Assembly (NCBI RefSeq): GCF_000296815.2
Contig: NZ_CAIT01000006.1
Coordinates: 564,777 to 628,776, forward strand
Direction of reading: 5' to 3'
DNA from: Fibrisoma limi BUZ 3
GTDB lineage: Bacteria; Bacteroidota; Bacteroidia; Cytophagales; Spirosomataceae
DNA length: 64,000 nt
The notes under the pieces are model-generated. The model made no database searches. It was not told the DNA's origin and saw only the letters and a list, made by a program, of their open reading frames with translations. Positions within the stretch are counted from its first letter, which is position 1, and each line of letters starts with the position of its first letter. Position numbers and translations under genes: made by a program. Shown in pieces: positions 8,851 to 18,060 of this stretch.

Positions 8851-11046
8851 CTAGTAACAGTCCATCAGAATCTGGCTGTGCGACTGATAATCGCTGACGG
8901 ACTTGCCCAATTTGGTCTGGCAGATGGTTTCCAGCAGTTCGAGGACATCCTTTTGCATGCCCAGCGATCCACAGATCATCAGTACGCCGTTCATTGCCAG
9001 TACATTGGCAATAAAGTCGGCGTCGCGGGTGAGCAGGTTACTAACGTACTGTTTGTCGCCTTCCCGTGAATAAGCCACGTGGAGGGTAGTAAGTTGCTGC
9101 GCGGACTGGCTTGCTTCCAGAAATTCCCGATACATAGTAAACGAGGCACGTTGCCGGAAACCGCAGTATAAATGACAGGGTATTTGCTGCTTGTTCTCGC
9201 TGATCATGCCTAAAAACGGAGCGATACCGGTGCCATTGGCAATCATGACCACCTCCGGCGCTTTTTGCGGGAAGTGGAAATGGTTGTTGCTGACAACCCG
9301 GGCCTGAATCGTTTGGCCGGGCGTTAGTTCGTGTAAAAAGCCAGAGCCAAACCCGCCAGGATGCAGCCGGACGCTGAGTTGAAGCTCATGGTCCAATACG
9401 CCAATGGAGTACAACCGTTCGCGGTGGTCGTTGGCTGGGTAGATGGCCAGCAAGTCGCCCGACGTAACGCCGTTTCTACGGTTGGCTCGCAACCGAACCA
9501 GAAACGTACCGTCTGGCTGTGCGGTGCGGGTGTTGTCCGTAACGGTTAGCGTATCAAGCTTGGGGGGCGGGGTTTTCAGCAAATCCGACGAAACCGACAT
9601 TGGTAGCTTGGTTTGCTGGGACCAGGCTTCGGCCCACAAACCAAACTCCTCCGGCGACTTGTCATTAACCGTATGAATATCCACCAGCGGAACCGCCCAG
9701 GATTGCCGGGACAGCAACTGATTTACCTCGAAGGCAAATTTACAGAAGTCGGGGTAGGCGTGTGACCCAAAACCAAGCACTGAATAGCGCACCGGTTGTG
9801 GCTGCGGGTATTGCTCAACCAGCGTGGCAAACCGTCTGGCATTGGTCGGCGCATCACCGAGGCCATACGTAGCAGTCAGCGCAATCAGGTGCTCTGCTTT
9901 CGGAAAAACAGTGTACTTGTTGAACTCGGTCAGGAAGGATTTTTCTCCCTGGTTGAGCAACTGCTGGTGAATGAGCTGGGCAAACCGGAAGGTACTGCCG
10001 TTCTCCGACCCGACCAGAATAATAAACCGGCTTTCGTCGGCTGAGTAGTTGTTTCTGACGCGATTGGCCCGTCGCTTCCACGTAATGGCAAAACCGGAAT
10101 AGATGAAAAAGAGGATGTTGCCCGCAGCCACAGCCAGAATGATGGCCCATAGAGCATTCGCCCGGCCCGTATGAAGGTCGAGACTTAAATTCGTCAGCAG
10201 GACGGCGGTTGGATACCGGTCGTCGCTGAGAATATCACCCGTAATCTGGTTGACCGTCAGTTCACGATCCTTGAGCTTCAGCGTGTAATAATCTTCGACA
10301 TCGTCCGAAAACGGAAACTCAATGCGCTGAACCTCCGACAGTCGGATGTCGTTAAACACCGCAAAGTCGGCCAGTTGCCGTTGTGGTTTTGACTGAATGG
10401 CGTCAAAATTGACCCTGGGCGAGATTTTCTCCGTATTGACCAAACCGAAGCGTTCCAGCGACAGATACGTCCCCGACAGCGCAATGACGAAGATCGGGAT
10501 CAGCGACAGCCGCCCCAGCACGACGTGATAGTATTGGGCAAAATTGTCCCGCACGATACGGGTAAAAAAACGCTTCAGGCCCCGTTGCCGCTGGATAATC
10601 AGCATGGTGCCGGAAACGGTGATCAATAGCAACAGAAACGCAGTTAGTCCGATGAAAAACCGACCGATTTCTTTCAGAAACAGCGAGCGGTGCAGGGCGG
10701 TGGCCCATTGGAAAAATTCGCTTTGTTCAGTAGGCTCTCCCAGGATTTTCCCCGTCTGCGGATCGACGTAAGCGGTTAGGTTTTTGCCGTTTTCGTCGCT
10801 CCCCTTAACCAGGACAAACTGGTTGGCATCGACGCTCAGCTCACTGATTTCAGCAATGTTTTTTTTCAGAACCGGCAGCGTCTGGGCCAGCGTAAGTTCA
10901 GAAAAGGTATCGACCCGGTACGGCTGCATTTTCTGCGATACGGGTTCGAACGCCAGAATAACGCCCGTAATCGATGCCAGGGCCAATAAAAGAAAAGAAG
11001 ATACAGCTAGGGCTAAGTGGCTGTATCTCCAAACAGAAATGGTCAT
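8851..11046 (-). CDS. PepSY-TM / flavodoxin / ferredoxin-NADP reductase fusion (NADPH-driven transmembrane reductase)
   Basis: 731 residues from ATG at 11046. A frame extending to 11130 would overlap the DUF2271 gene and lacks a sensible start. Residues 1-330 form a PepSY-associated transmembrane domain with four hydrophobic segments. Candidate heme-ligand histidines are in WRYSHL, ATALHRS, QYYHVVLG and LDLHTGRAN. Residues about 340-490 are a flavodoxin (VGSENGSTFRFAQ, ALTATYGLGDAP, LGFGSHAYPDFC). Residues about 515-731 are an FAD/NADPH reductase (ERLYSIG, MIANGTGIAPFLGM, ICGSLGMQKDV). The inferred route is NADPH to FAD to FMN to membrane heme, then to the periplasmic side. Its neighbours DUF2271 and ApbE suggest the acceptor is a covalently flavinylated exported protein. 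Confidence 0.88.
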   Translation of the reverse strand: MTISVWRYSHLALAVSSFLLLALASITGVILAFEPVSQKMQPYRVDTFSELTLAQTLPVLKKNIAEISELSVDANQFVLVKGSDENGKNLTAYVDPQTGKILGEPTEQSEFFQWATALHRSLFLKEIGRFFIGLTAFLLLLITVSGTMLIIQRQRGLKRFFTRIVRDNFAQYYHVVLGRLSLIPIFVIALSGTYLSLERFGLVNTEKISPRVNFDAIQSKPQRQLADFAVFNDIRLSEVQRIEFPFSDDVEDYYTLKLKDRELTVNQITGDILSDDRYPTAVLLTNLSLDLHTGRANALWAIILAVAAGNILFFIYSGFAITWKRRANRVRNNYSADESRFIILVGSENGSTFRFAQLIHQQLLNQGEKSFLTEFNKYTVFPKAEHLIALTATYGLGDAPTNARRFATLVEQYPQPQPVRYSVLGFGSHAYPDFCKFAFEVNQLLSRQSWAVPLVDIHTVNDKSPEEFGLWAEAWSQQTKLPMSVSSDLLKTPPPKLDTLTVTDNTRTAQPDGTFLVRLRANRRNGVTSGDLLAIYPANDHRERLYSIGVLDHELQLSVRLHPGGFGSGFLHELTPGQTIQARVVSNNHFHFPQKAPEVVMIANGTGIAPFLGMISENKQQIPCHLYCGFRQRASFTMYREFLEASQSAQQLTTLHVAYSREGDKQYVSNLLTRDADFIANVLAMNGVLMICGSLGMQKDVLELLETICQTKLGKSVSDYQSHSQILMDCY

Positions 11047-11074
11047 AGAGGTGGCCGCTGTTAAGAAGGGCAAC

Positions 11075-11578
11075 TCAGTTGCTCGTATTAGGGCTAAAAC
11101 GTACGTAGCGGATATACCCCGTACCTTCACTCTTGGCAGAAAGTGCCTCGGTCGTCAGCGGAATCTCCAGGTCTTTGACATGGTAGTTTTTGTCCTCCAC
11201 CGCACTTTCAAACCGCAGTTTGTAGTCCTTGTTAATCTTGGCGTTGTCGATGTCGAGCATTACAACGCTACGGTCGCCACCGGCCACCGAAGCCCCGGTG
11301 ATGGCACTGATGTTTGGCGTTTTTTTGCCCAAAGCCTTATGCCATTCCTTTACGTCCGGGTACCATTTTTTATCGGAACCCAATACGTACAGGGTTTTCT
11401 CGTAAGCGCCTTTCCCGTTGATCAGCGAAACTACAATATAGGCACCCTCGCCCATGTAGTTGGTCATCTGGATCATGCACTTGTACTGAGAGGTACCCGA
11501 TTGTTGGGCTATTGAAGCTGACGGACTGGCAAAAACCAAAGTCAGCATCAGTAAGCCGATTTTATGCAAACAAGACAT
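11075..11578 (-). CDS. Exported DUF2271 protein, probable flavinylation substrate
   Basis: 167 residues with a signal peptide (1-25, cleavage near SIAQQ). The DUF2271 core runs through WYPDVKEWHKALGKKT and RSVVMLDIDNAKINKDYKLR. The segment NISAITGASVAGG contains T94-G95-A96-S97, which resembles the D-x-x-[ST]-G-A-[TS] motif that ApbE modifies in NqrC and RnfG; here the leading Asp is Ser91. The modified residue would be Ser97. The stop of the ankyrin gene is only 2 bases upstream of this start, so the two are probably translated together. The inferred role is a periplasmic one-domain electron carrier reduced by the PepSY protein. Confidence 0.82.
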   Translation of the reverse strand: MSCLHKIGLLMLTLVFASPSASIAQQSGTSQYKCMIQMTNYMGEGAYIVVSLINGKGAYEKTLYVLGSDKKWYPDVKEWHKALGKKTPNISAITGASVAGGDRSVVMLDIDNAKINKDYKLRFESAVEDKNYHVKDLEIPLTTEALSAKSEGTGYIRYVRFSPNTSN

Positions 11579-11580
11579 AC

Positions 11581-13098
11581 TTATTTCAGGAAATTAAGCG
11601 AGATATTGCTTTTCGACAGCGTTTCGTTTTCACTGGCCAGATCGAAAGCGGTTTCTTTGAAGTTGGTCGGAATGTCTTTTTTGGCACCGATCGACAGCAG
11701 GTATTTCAGCATGGCATCGTCTTTCGAAATCATGGCTGCTTTGTGCAGGGCCGTAATGCCTTCTTTATTACGCGCATTTACGTCGATCTGGAGAGGTTCC
11801 AGCTTTTTCAGCAGCGTCAGATCGTTTTTGGCAACGGCTAAATGATACAACGTATTACCGTTTTTCTGCGGAGCCTTCACGTCAAGTCCTTTGTCCTGAA
11901 GCAGTTTCAGTTTCGCCGTAAAGTCGTCAGTTTGCGGGCCACCCTCCGGGCGCGGACCGCCTTCGCCCCGTGCTCCGCCCATGGCCGGATTGGACTGAAT
12001 CAGATACGCAGCCAGATTATCGCCAGTTTTGTCTGTTACACCAACGTCGGCTCCTTTGCTTAGCAGATAACTCACTACGTCGGGCGTATTGCCTTTTACG
12101 GCCATAGCCAGTGCCGTTACGCCTTTCTGGTTCGCCTGGTTAATGTTTTTCACCTTTGGGAGCAACAGGTCCAGTACGGTGATGTCCCGGTTCGATGCAG
12201 CCGCATTCATGAACACCGTATTGCCATCTTCATCGGCCTGATTGACGTCGACGCCTTTGCTCAGAAAATACTGTATAAGCTCATTCTGGCGGGGTCGGCG
12301 AACAATCGCATGAAGGGCGTTTTCGCCGTTCTTGTTGGTTACGGTCGGTTTCAGATTCAGGCTTTCCAGGTACTGGAACACTTCCGGCGAATTAGGGCCC
12401 CGGCGCGACCCCTGACTGGCCATGATGAACGCGTTGTCCTGTGCCGGTACGCCCTTCGCTACCAGGGCTTTCATCGTGTTGATGTTGCCGCCCCGAGCTG
12501 CGTAACTGAAGGCGTTGTTACCAGCGGCATCCGTGCTTTTCAAGTCCAGCCCCTTTGCGACAAAGTAATCGGTCAGCTTGAGGTCCTTGTCATTCGCGAT
12601 GGCCAGCAGCAGGGCGTTGGCACCATCATGGTTCAACTCTTTTTTGAGATCGGCCCCGTTCTTCAGGCACAGGTCATACACCTGCGTATTGGGCTGGCCA
12701 GTGGCTGCGGCAAAATTCAGGACAGTCATTCCGTGATTATCCTCCAGATTGGCTTTCGACCCTTTGCTGAGCAGATATTCCATCAGTTCCACGTTGCCCC
12801 GGTTAGCCGCCCAGTGTATGTAGATACGTCCGTCGTGGGTGAGCTTCGACACGTCGTTGCCCGGTTGCGCCAACAGGTATTTGACGGTTTCGGTGGGCGC
12901 ACCAGCGTTGATCGCCATAACGACCGGGTCAAATCCCATGGGGTTGAGCTGCGATGGGTTGCTGCCTTTCTCGACCTCCGCTTTAACCTGATTCACATCC
13001 GGCTTACTTTGCCAGAACGACTGATCCAGCAGTACGTTTTTCTGAGCCTGAGCCGAGAGCGCAAAGCCTACCAGAAGGACACTCAGTAATCTTTTCAT
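11581..13098 (-). CDS. Exported ankyrin-repeat protein
   Basis: 505 residues from ATG at 13098 (MKRLLSVLLVGFALSAQAQ). A frame extending to 13149 would bury the signal peptide. About a dozen ankyrin units follow, with repeated patterns such as DGRIYIHWAANRGNVELMEYL, GMTVLNFAAATGQ and EGITALHKAAMISKDDAMLK. A Gly/Pro-rich linker (about residue 385, GGARGEGGPRPEGGPQ) splits the solenoid. Ankyrin solenoids bind other proteins. Being the first gene of the flavin operon and exported, it may scaffold the periplasmic redox proteins, but nothing in the sequence shows this directly. Confidence 0.85.
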   Translation of the reverse strand: MKRLLSVLLVGFALSAQAQKNVLLDQSFWQSKPDVNQVKAEVEKGSNPSQLNPMGFDPVVMAINAGAPTETVKYLLAQPGNDVSKLTHDGRIYIHWAANRGNVELMEYLLSKGSKANLEDNHGMTVLNFAAATGQPNTQVYDLCLKNGADLKKELNHDGANALLLAIANDKDLKLTDYFVAKGLDLKSTDAAGNNAFSYAARGGNINTMKALVAKGVPAQDNAFIMASQGSRRGPNSPEVFQYLESLNLKPTVTNKNGENALHAIVRRPRQNELIQYFLSKGVDVNQADEDGNTVFMNAAASNRDITVLDLLLPKVKNINQANQKGVTALAMAVKGNTPDVVSYLLSKGADVGVTDKTGDNLAAYLIQSNPAMGGARGEGGPRPEGGPQTDDFTAKLKLLQDKGLDVKAPQKNGNTLYHLAVAKNDLTLLKKLEPLQIDVNARNKEGITALHKAAMISKDDAMLKYLLSIGAKKDIPTNFKETAFDLASENETLSKSNISLNFLK

Positions 13099-13473
13099 AA
13101 AACTATAGACAGACAAGATGGGTATGGGCAAACGTATGGACGTCGGCATGTGGATGCCGGGTTTACGTGAACTGACTGCAAAGCTAATAAGAATCAGTCT
13201 AAATAAGAATGAGTGGGCTTAAATTCCTCGCAGTTTCAAAGGATTTTAACGTGTAAACAGCACAAATCGGGGTGGTGGTGGATTCTCTGTTGCCGATGCA
13301 GGCGCCCTAGGAACCAATGCTTCAGGGTAATACGTATGGCTGTGTACCCATCGACTAATCGCATTCGGTATGCGAGTTTTGAACGCCCGGCGTAACGTAG
13401 AAATAGCTGATAGTTTACTTGTGTTGTGTAGGGCTGGCCTGTAAATTTCAGCCGTTTCCAACAATCAAGCGCC
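13099..13473. other. 375-base divergent intergenic region
   Basis: This region separates the divergent flavin operon (left, minus) and the cytochrome c gene (right, plus) and must carry both promoters. Three short frames (13213-13395 plus, 13236-13484 minus, 13246-13464 minus) overlap one another and show no protein-like composition, so none is called. Confidence 0.5.
13418..13449 (+). promoter_or_regulatory. Possible Bacteroidota-type promoter for the cytochrome c gene
   Basis: CTTG at 13418-13421, then 20 bases, then TAAATTTC at 13442-13449. The consensus for the primary sigma factor of this phylum is TTTG-N19-21-TAnnTTTG; this match has one mismatch in each box. Transcription would begin some 20 bases before the ATG at 13474. 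Confidence 0.45.
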
Positions 13474-13953
13474 ATGCTCCCCACTTCCTACATTCGCCCG
13501 TTGACAATGGCTTTAGCAAGCCTGATCGGGTTGGTTACTCTCTGTATCATATTGCTGCTTTCATCGGCGTTTTTGTACCCGGCCGAGAGCAGCCCCGCAG
13601 CAGTTACTCAACAGGCGGGCGGGCCGGCCAGCGCTGTAAAGCCGGTTGCGTTAACCGAGCAGCAGACAAAAGGAAAAGAATTGTTTACCAATAACTGTGC
13701 GCAATGCCATGCCGTAACGGAGGAGGTGGTTGTGGGGCCTGGTCTGAAAGGCGTAAAAGCGCGGACTCCCGGCGAAGCCTGGCTGATTAACTGGATACGT
13801 AATTCGCAGGCCGTTGTAGCCAGTGGTGATCCGTATGCGGTACAGGTCTATAATAAGTACAATAAGATTCCAATGTCGAACTTCCCGAACCTGACCGATG
13901 AGAACATCAAGGCTATACTGGCGTATGTCGATCCGGCCGGAGCCGCCAATTGA
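13474..13953 (+). CDS. Membrane-anchored or secreted class I cytochrome c
   Basis: 159 residues. Residues 12-36 form a hydrophobic segment acting as signal or anchor, followed by an Ala/Pro/Gly linker to about residue 60. The heme-binding motif is CAQCH at 75-79, and the axial Met is in KIPMSNFPN near residue 137. The C-terminal helix ENIKAILAYVD completes the fold. It probably carries electrons from periplasmic dehydrogenases to the oxidase. The next gene downstream, 219 bases away, is a dehydrogenase with its own cytochrome domain and may be a donor. Confidence 0.88.
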   Translation: MLPTSYIRPLTMALASLIGLVTLCIILLLSSAFLYPAESSPAAVTQQAGGPASAVKPVALTEQQTKGKELFTNNCAQCHAVTEEVVVGPGLKGVKARTPGEAWLINWIRNSQAVVASGDPYAVQVYNKYNKIPMSNFPNLTDENIKAILAYVDPAGAAN

Positions 13954-14172
13954 AACGGTACCAGTGTTATTCGGAGCTTAAGCTCTATAAAATCAGAATC
14001 CTGACAGCTTTCATTGCCTCTGCAACGTCGACAAACGTAGCTGCTGTTTATAAAAATGAGTAGTTTTTATTGACCAATTGCCTTAAGCTGCTGTACCTGT
14101 ATCGGTGGAAAAAGGAGTATTAACACCCTTCTTTCCCGGTTACGGCAATAAACCCTCAACTTTTATTACACC

Positions 14173-17100
14173 ATGATTCGGTTACCGTCGTCGACGAAAC
14201 CCTGGCTCCGATTGTTCCTGACCGTCGGCGCTACCGTTAGCCTATACGCCTGCCTGAGAACCCAGAACGCTAGCACACAAACCGCAGCCACCACTACATC
14301 GTCGGCGTCGGCAGCCCCGCGTCGGGTGCTGGTTTTCTCTAAAACAAAGGGCTACTTCCACGGGTCAATCCCGTATGGTATTGCGGCCATCCAGAAACTG
14401 GGACAGGAGAATAACTTTCGGGTCGATACGACTAAGAATGCCGCGTACTTCACCGACGACAGCCTGCGTAATTACGAGGCCGTTGTATTCCTGAGCACGA
14501 CCGGAAACGTACTGAATCCTGAGCAGCAGGCTGCTTTTGAGCGGTATATTCAGGCAGGAGGGGGCTACATGGGTATCCACGCGGCCGCCGATACCGAATA
14601 CGACTGGCCGTGGTATAATAAACTGGTAGGCGGCTATTTTGCCAGCCACCCCAGTAACCCGAACGTGCGGAAAGCCACCATCGACGTAACCGACAAAAAC
14701 CACCCGTCGACGGCTCACCTGCCCGACCGCTGGGAGCGTACCGACGAATGGTACAATTACCGCTCGTTTTATACCGACCTGAACGTACTGGCAAGCCTTG
14801 ACGAAAATACGTACGAAGGCGGCACCAACGGCAGCAATCACCCTATCGCGTGGTACCATGAATTCGACGGTGGCCGGGCGTTTTACACCGGTGGTGGCCA
14901 CGAAAATGCCAGTTACAGCGAACCGTTGTTTGTCAAGCACTTACTGGGTGGTCTCAACTACGTTATGGGCAAGGGCGAGCCGCTGAACTACCGGAAGGCG
15001 TATGCGGTGGTAATGCCCGAAGAAAACCGCTTCGTGAAGACCGTACTGGTCAACGACCTCAACGAGCCGATGGAACTGGCCATCGCCGACGAAGGGGGTG
15101 GCAATTCAGGACGCGTTTTCTTCACCGAACGGAGTGGTAATCTGTCGGTCTACGACCCGCGGACAAACCAAAGCAAAGTCATGCACAAATTCAGCGTAAC
15201 GACCAAGCAGGGCTTTGGTGTACAGGGTGTTACGGTCGATCCGAACTTTGCGACCAACCACTTTCTCTACCTGTATTATTCGCCAATGACCGACAAAAAT
15301 CCGGTCAATTATCACCTGTCCCGGTTTGTCGTCAACAACGATAACACGATCGATCTGGCTTCGGAAAAAGTACTTCTGAAGATTCCGCATGAGTTTGAAG
15401 CCAGCGCTCACCACGGCGGGTCGTTTGCCTGGGATAAAGAAGGCAATCTGTACCTCTCGACCGGCGATAATACGAACCCGTTCCCGTCTAACGGCTACGC
15501 ACCCATCGACGAACGCCCCGACCATCTGACGCTGGATGCGCAGCGTTCGGCGGCTAATACCAATGATTTACGCGGGAAAGTGCTCCGTATCAAACCTCAA
15601 CCGGACGGTACGTATACCATTCCGGACGGCAACCTTTTTCCGAAAGGTTTGGCGCAGACCCGGCCCGAAATCTACACCATGGGGCTGCGAAACCCGTACC
15701 GTATTGCCGTCAATCCAAGATCGTCGGTGTTGTACTGGGGCGAAATCGGGCCGGATGCCGGTAAAGACAGTACCATCGGGCCGCGGGGGTATGACGAGTT
15801 CAACCAGGCCAAAAAGCCGGGGAACCACGGTTGGCCGCTGTTCATCGGCAACAGCCAGCCCTATCCGGATCTGGATTTTGCCACCAACGTAGCCGGACCG
15901 ACGTTTGACCCTAAGGCACCCGTCAACAGTTCGGTGAATAATACCGGTCTGAAAAACCTGCCACAGGCTACGTCGGCCATGATCTGGTACCCCTACGCGG
16001 CTTCCAAAGAGTTTCCGGAGCTGGGTCAGGGTGGCCGAAGCGCCATGGCGGGTGCGTTCTATACGTACGACCGCAACTCAACGTCGAGGAGTAAGTTCCC
16101 GGAATACTACGACGGGGGGCTGTTTATCTTCGACTGGATGCGGAACTGGGTGGTAGTGGCCCGTTTCGATCAGAACGAGAACTACCTGCGCACGGAGCCG
16201 TTTATGGCCACAAACGGAGATTTTCGCCGGCCGATCGATCTGGCTTTCAGTAAAGACGGTGTGATGTACATGCTGGAATACGGCTCGGTCTACGGCGCTG
16301 ATAACGACGATGCCCGGCTGGTCAAAATTGAATACAATACGGGCAATCGGGCACCGGTAGCGCTCGCGGGTGTCGTTGATTCGGTGGCCGTTGCGCAATC
16401 GAGAGCCCGGGCTTATTTAACCTCAGACGGCCGGAATGTACCACCCATCAAGGAAGCCGTTGGGCAGGCTCCACTACGGGTAAGTTTCAGCGGTCGTGGT
16501 ACTGATCTGGACCAGGACGACAAACTGACGTACCAATGGCTGTTTGACGGCAAAACCGTAGGGGCGACAAAGCCCGGTGCAACGTACACCTACACTCAGC
16601 CGGGTGTTTACAACGCCATCCTGAAAGTGAGCGACCAGACCGGTCTGGTAGGCATGGATACGGTCGTCGTGAAGGTAGGTAACGCCAAACCGGAAGTCGC
16701 CATTACGTCGACCGGCAACAAATCGTTTTTCTGGGAAGGCAAGCCGTTTACGTACTCAGTGAAAGTAGCCGATAAAGAAGATGCGACGGTTGACCCGAAG
16801 CGCGTCAGGGTGTTTTATGCGTACAGCGCCCAGCCGGGCAATACGCCGGCCGCTCCGCAGCAGGGGCACCAGAATCTGGATGCTATCGGCAACGGTTCGC
16901 TTGGGAAAACACTCATCGCCAACAGCGACTGCAAAGCCTGTCACACCATCGACAAACCATCGGTCGGCCCGACGTTCCTGGCCGTAGCCAGTCGATACAA
17001 AGGCCAGCCGGGGATTACCGAGCGCCTGGCGAAAAAAATCATTGAGGGCGGGGGCGGAAGCTGGAGCAAAGACCATCTCATGAGTGCGCACCCGCAGATA

Positions 17101-17685
17101 CCGATGCAGGATGCGCAGGAGATGGTGAAGTATATCTTTTCGCTGACTGACGAGCAGAAGCAGGTGACCGTTCCACTCGAAGGTGCACTGGCCCTAAACG
17201 AGCACAAAGCTGAAGAACCCCGCGGTCAGTACACACTGGTGGCGACCTACACCGACAACGGCGGAAAGGTAGTCGGGCCGCTGACGGCCACGGATGTCGT
17301 AACACTCCGGAATGCAAAAGTTCGGGCGCTCGATGCTGATGCGTACGTTGGTTTCCCGCGCTGGGGCAACCGCCTGAGCGCCGGTGGGCATAAAGCGTAT
17401 CTGCTTTACAAAAACATCGACCTGACGTGCATCAAGTCCCTTACGTACGAGTATTCGTCGCTGAACAAAGACGGCGAGATTGAGCTGCGGCTCGATTCGT
17501 TTGCCGGGCCGGTAATTAGCCGGACACCCTACAGCGCCACGGGTGACTGGAAAAATACCCGGCAGGTGACGGGTGAACTGGAGAAACCCATCTTGGGAAA
17601 GCATGACATTTATATTGTGGTGGTTAAACGGACCCCGCCGACGAATGAAATCATCCAGCTCAATACCGTTCTCTTCAATCAGTAA
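14173..17685 (+). CDS. ThuA / PQQ-type sugar dehydrogenase / PKD / cytochrome c multidomain lipoprotein
   Basis: 1170 residues. A lipobox (VSLYAC, Cys27) predicts a lipoprotein. Residues about 50-265 form a ThuA-like glutamine-amidotransferase-fold domain (VLVFSKTKGYFHGSIPYGI, GGGYMGIHAAADTEYDWPWY). About 275-725 is a six-bladed sugar dehydrogenase propeller of the soluble glucose dehydrogenase type (GVQGVTVDPNF, HHGGSFAWDKEGNLYLSTGD, MGLRNPYRIA). About 755-850 is a PKD domain. About 905-1010 is a cytochrome c domain with CKACH and the axial Met of HPQIPMQDAQ. The last 130 residues look like a carbohydrate-binding module. It probably oxidises a sugar or polyol at the cell surface and passes electrons through its own heme. 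L-rhamnose mutarotase follows 9 bases later. Confidence 0.9.
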   Translation: MIRLPSSTKPWLRLFLTVGATVSLYACLRTQNASTQTAATTTSSASAAPRRVLVFSKTKGYFHGSIPYGIAAIQKLGQENNFRVDTTKNAAYFTDDSLRNYEAVVFLSTTGNVLNPEQQAAFERYIQAGGGYMGIHAAADTEYDWPWYNKLVGGYFASHPSNPNVRKATIDVTDKNHPSTAHLPDRWERTDEWYNYRSFYTDLNVLASLDENTYEGGTNGSNHPIAWYHEFDGGRAFYTGGGHENASYSEPLFVKHLLGGLNYVMGKGEPLNYRKAYAVVMPEENRFVKTVLVNDLNEPMELAIADEGGGNSGRVFFTERSGNLSVYDPRTNQSKVMHKFSVTTKQGFGVQGVTVDPNFATNHFLYLYYSPMTDKNPVNYHLSRFVVNNDNTIDLASEKVLLKIPHEFEASAHHGGSFAWDKEGNLYLSTGDNTNPFPSNGYAPIDERPDHLTLDAQRSAANTNDLRGKVLRIKPQPDGTYTIPDGNLFPKGLAQTRPEIYTMGLRNPYRIAVNPRSSVLYWGEIGPDAGKDSTIGPRGYDEFNQAKKPGNHGWPLFIGNSQPYPDLDFATNVAGPTFDPKAPVNSSVNNTGLKNLPQATSAMIWYPYAASKEFPELGQGGRSAMAGAFYTYDRNSTSRSKFPEYYDGGLFIFDWMRNWVVVARFDQNENYLRTEPFMATNGDFRRPIDLAFSKDGVMYMLEYGSVYGADNDDARLVKIEYNTGNRAPVALAGVVDSVAVAQSRARAYLTSDGRNVPPIKEAVGQAPLRVSFSGRGTDLDQDDKLTYQWLFDGKTVGATKPGATYTYTQPGVYNAILKVSDQTGLVGMDTVVVKVGNAKPEVAITSTGNKSFFWEGKPFTYSVKVADKEDATVDPKRVRVFYAYSAQPGNTPAAPQQGHQNLDAIGNGSLGKTLIANSDCKACHTIDKPSVGPTFLAVASRYKGQPGITERLAKKIIEGGGGSWSKDHLMSAHPQIPMQDAQEMVKYIFSLTDEQKQVTVPLEGALALNEHKAEEPRGQYTLVATYTDNGGKVVGPLTATDVVTLRNAKVRALDADAYVGFPRWGNRLSAGGHKAYLLYKNIDLTCIKSLTYEYSSLNKDGEIELRLDSFAGPVISRTPYSATGDWKNTRQVTGELEKPILGKHDIYIVVVKRTPPTNEIIQLNTVLFNQ

Positions 17686-17694
17686 CTACGTGTA

Positions 17695-18009
17695 ATGGAA
17701 GAAATTGCCTTTACAATGAAGCTCCGACCGGGAGTAGAAGCCGAATACAAACGGCGACACGATGAAATCTGGCCCGAGCTCTCGGCCGCCCTGGCTGACG
17801 CCGGCATCCGGGACTATTCAATCTATCTCGACCGGAGCAGCGGTACGTTGTTTGCCGTTCAGAAACGGCTTGAAGGCCACCGCGCTGATGACTTGCCGAT
17901 GCTGTCGATTATGCAGCGCTGGTGGGCCTACATGGCCGATCTGATGGATACCAATCCCGACAATTCGCCGGTGGTGCAACCCCTGGAACGCGTGTTCCAC
18001 AGCGACTAA
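17695..18009 (+). CDS. rhaM: L-rhamnose mutarotase
   Basis: 104 residues, the usual family length. The enzyme interconverts alpha- and beta-L-rhamnopyranose. The catalytic His22 is in [10 protein letters not shown], and the family patterns YSIYLD, LFAVQ and [10 protein letters not shown] are all present. It starts 9 bases after the dehydrogenase fusion gene and is very likely co-transcribed with it, hinting that the dehydrogenase acts on a deoxysugar or related sugar. No other rhamnose genes are in the window. Confidence 0.92.
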   Translation: MEEIAFTMKLRPGVEAEYKRRHDEIWPELSAALADAGIRDYSIYLDRSSGTLFAVQKRLEGHRADDLPMLSIMQRWWAYMADLMDTNPDNSPVVQPLERVFHSD

Positions 18010-18060
18010 TCTGAAATCCTTGTCTATCAAGTATTGACTAAAACCCATAAACCAAACCCC

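Noticed and set aside
13213-13484. Several overlapping short frames between the flavin operon and the cytochrome c gene
   Set aside because: They overlap one another and the expected promoters, with random composition.
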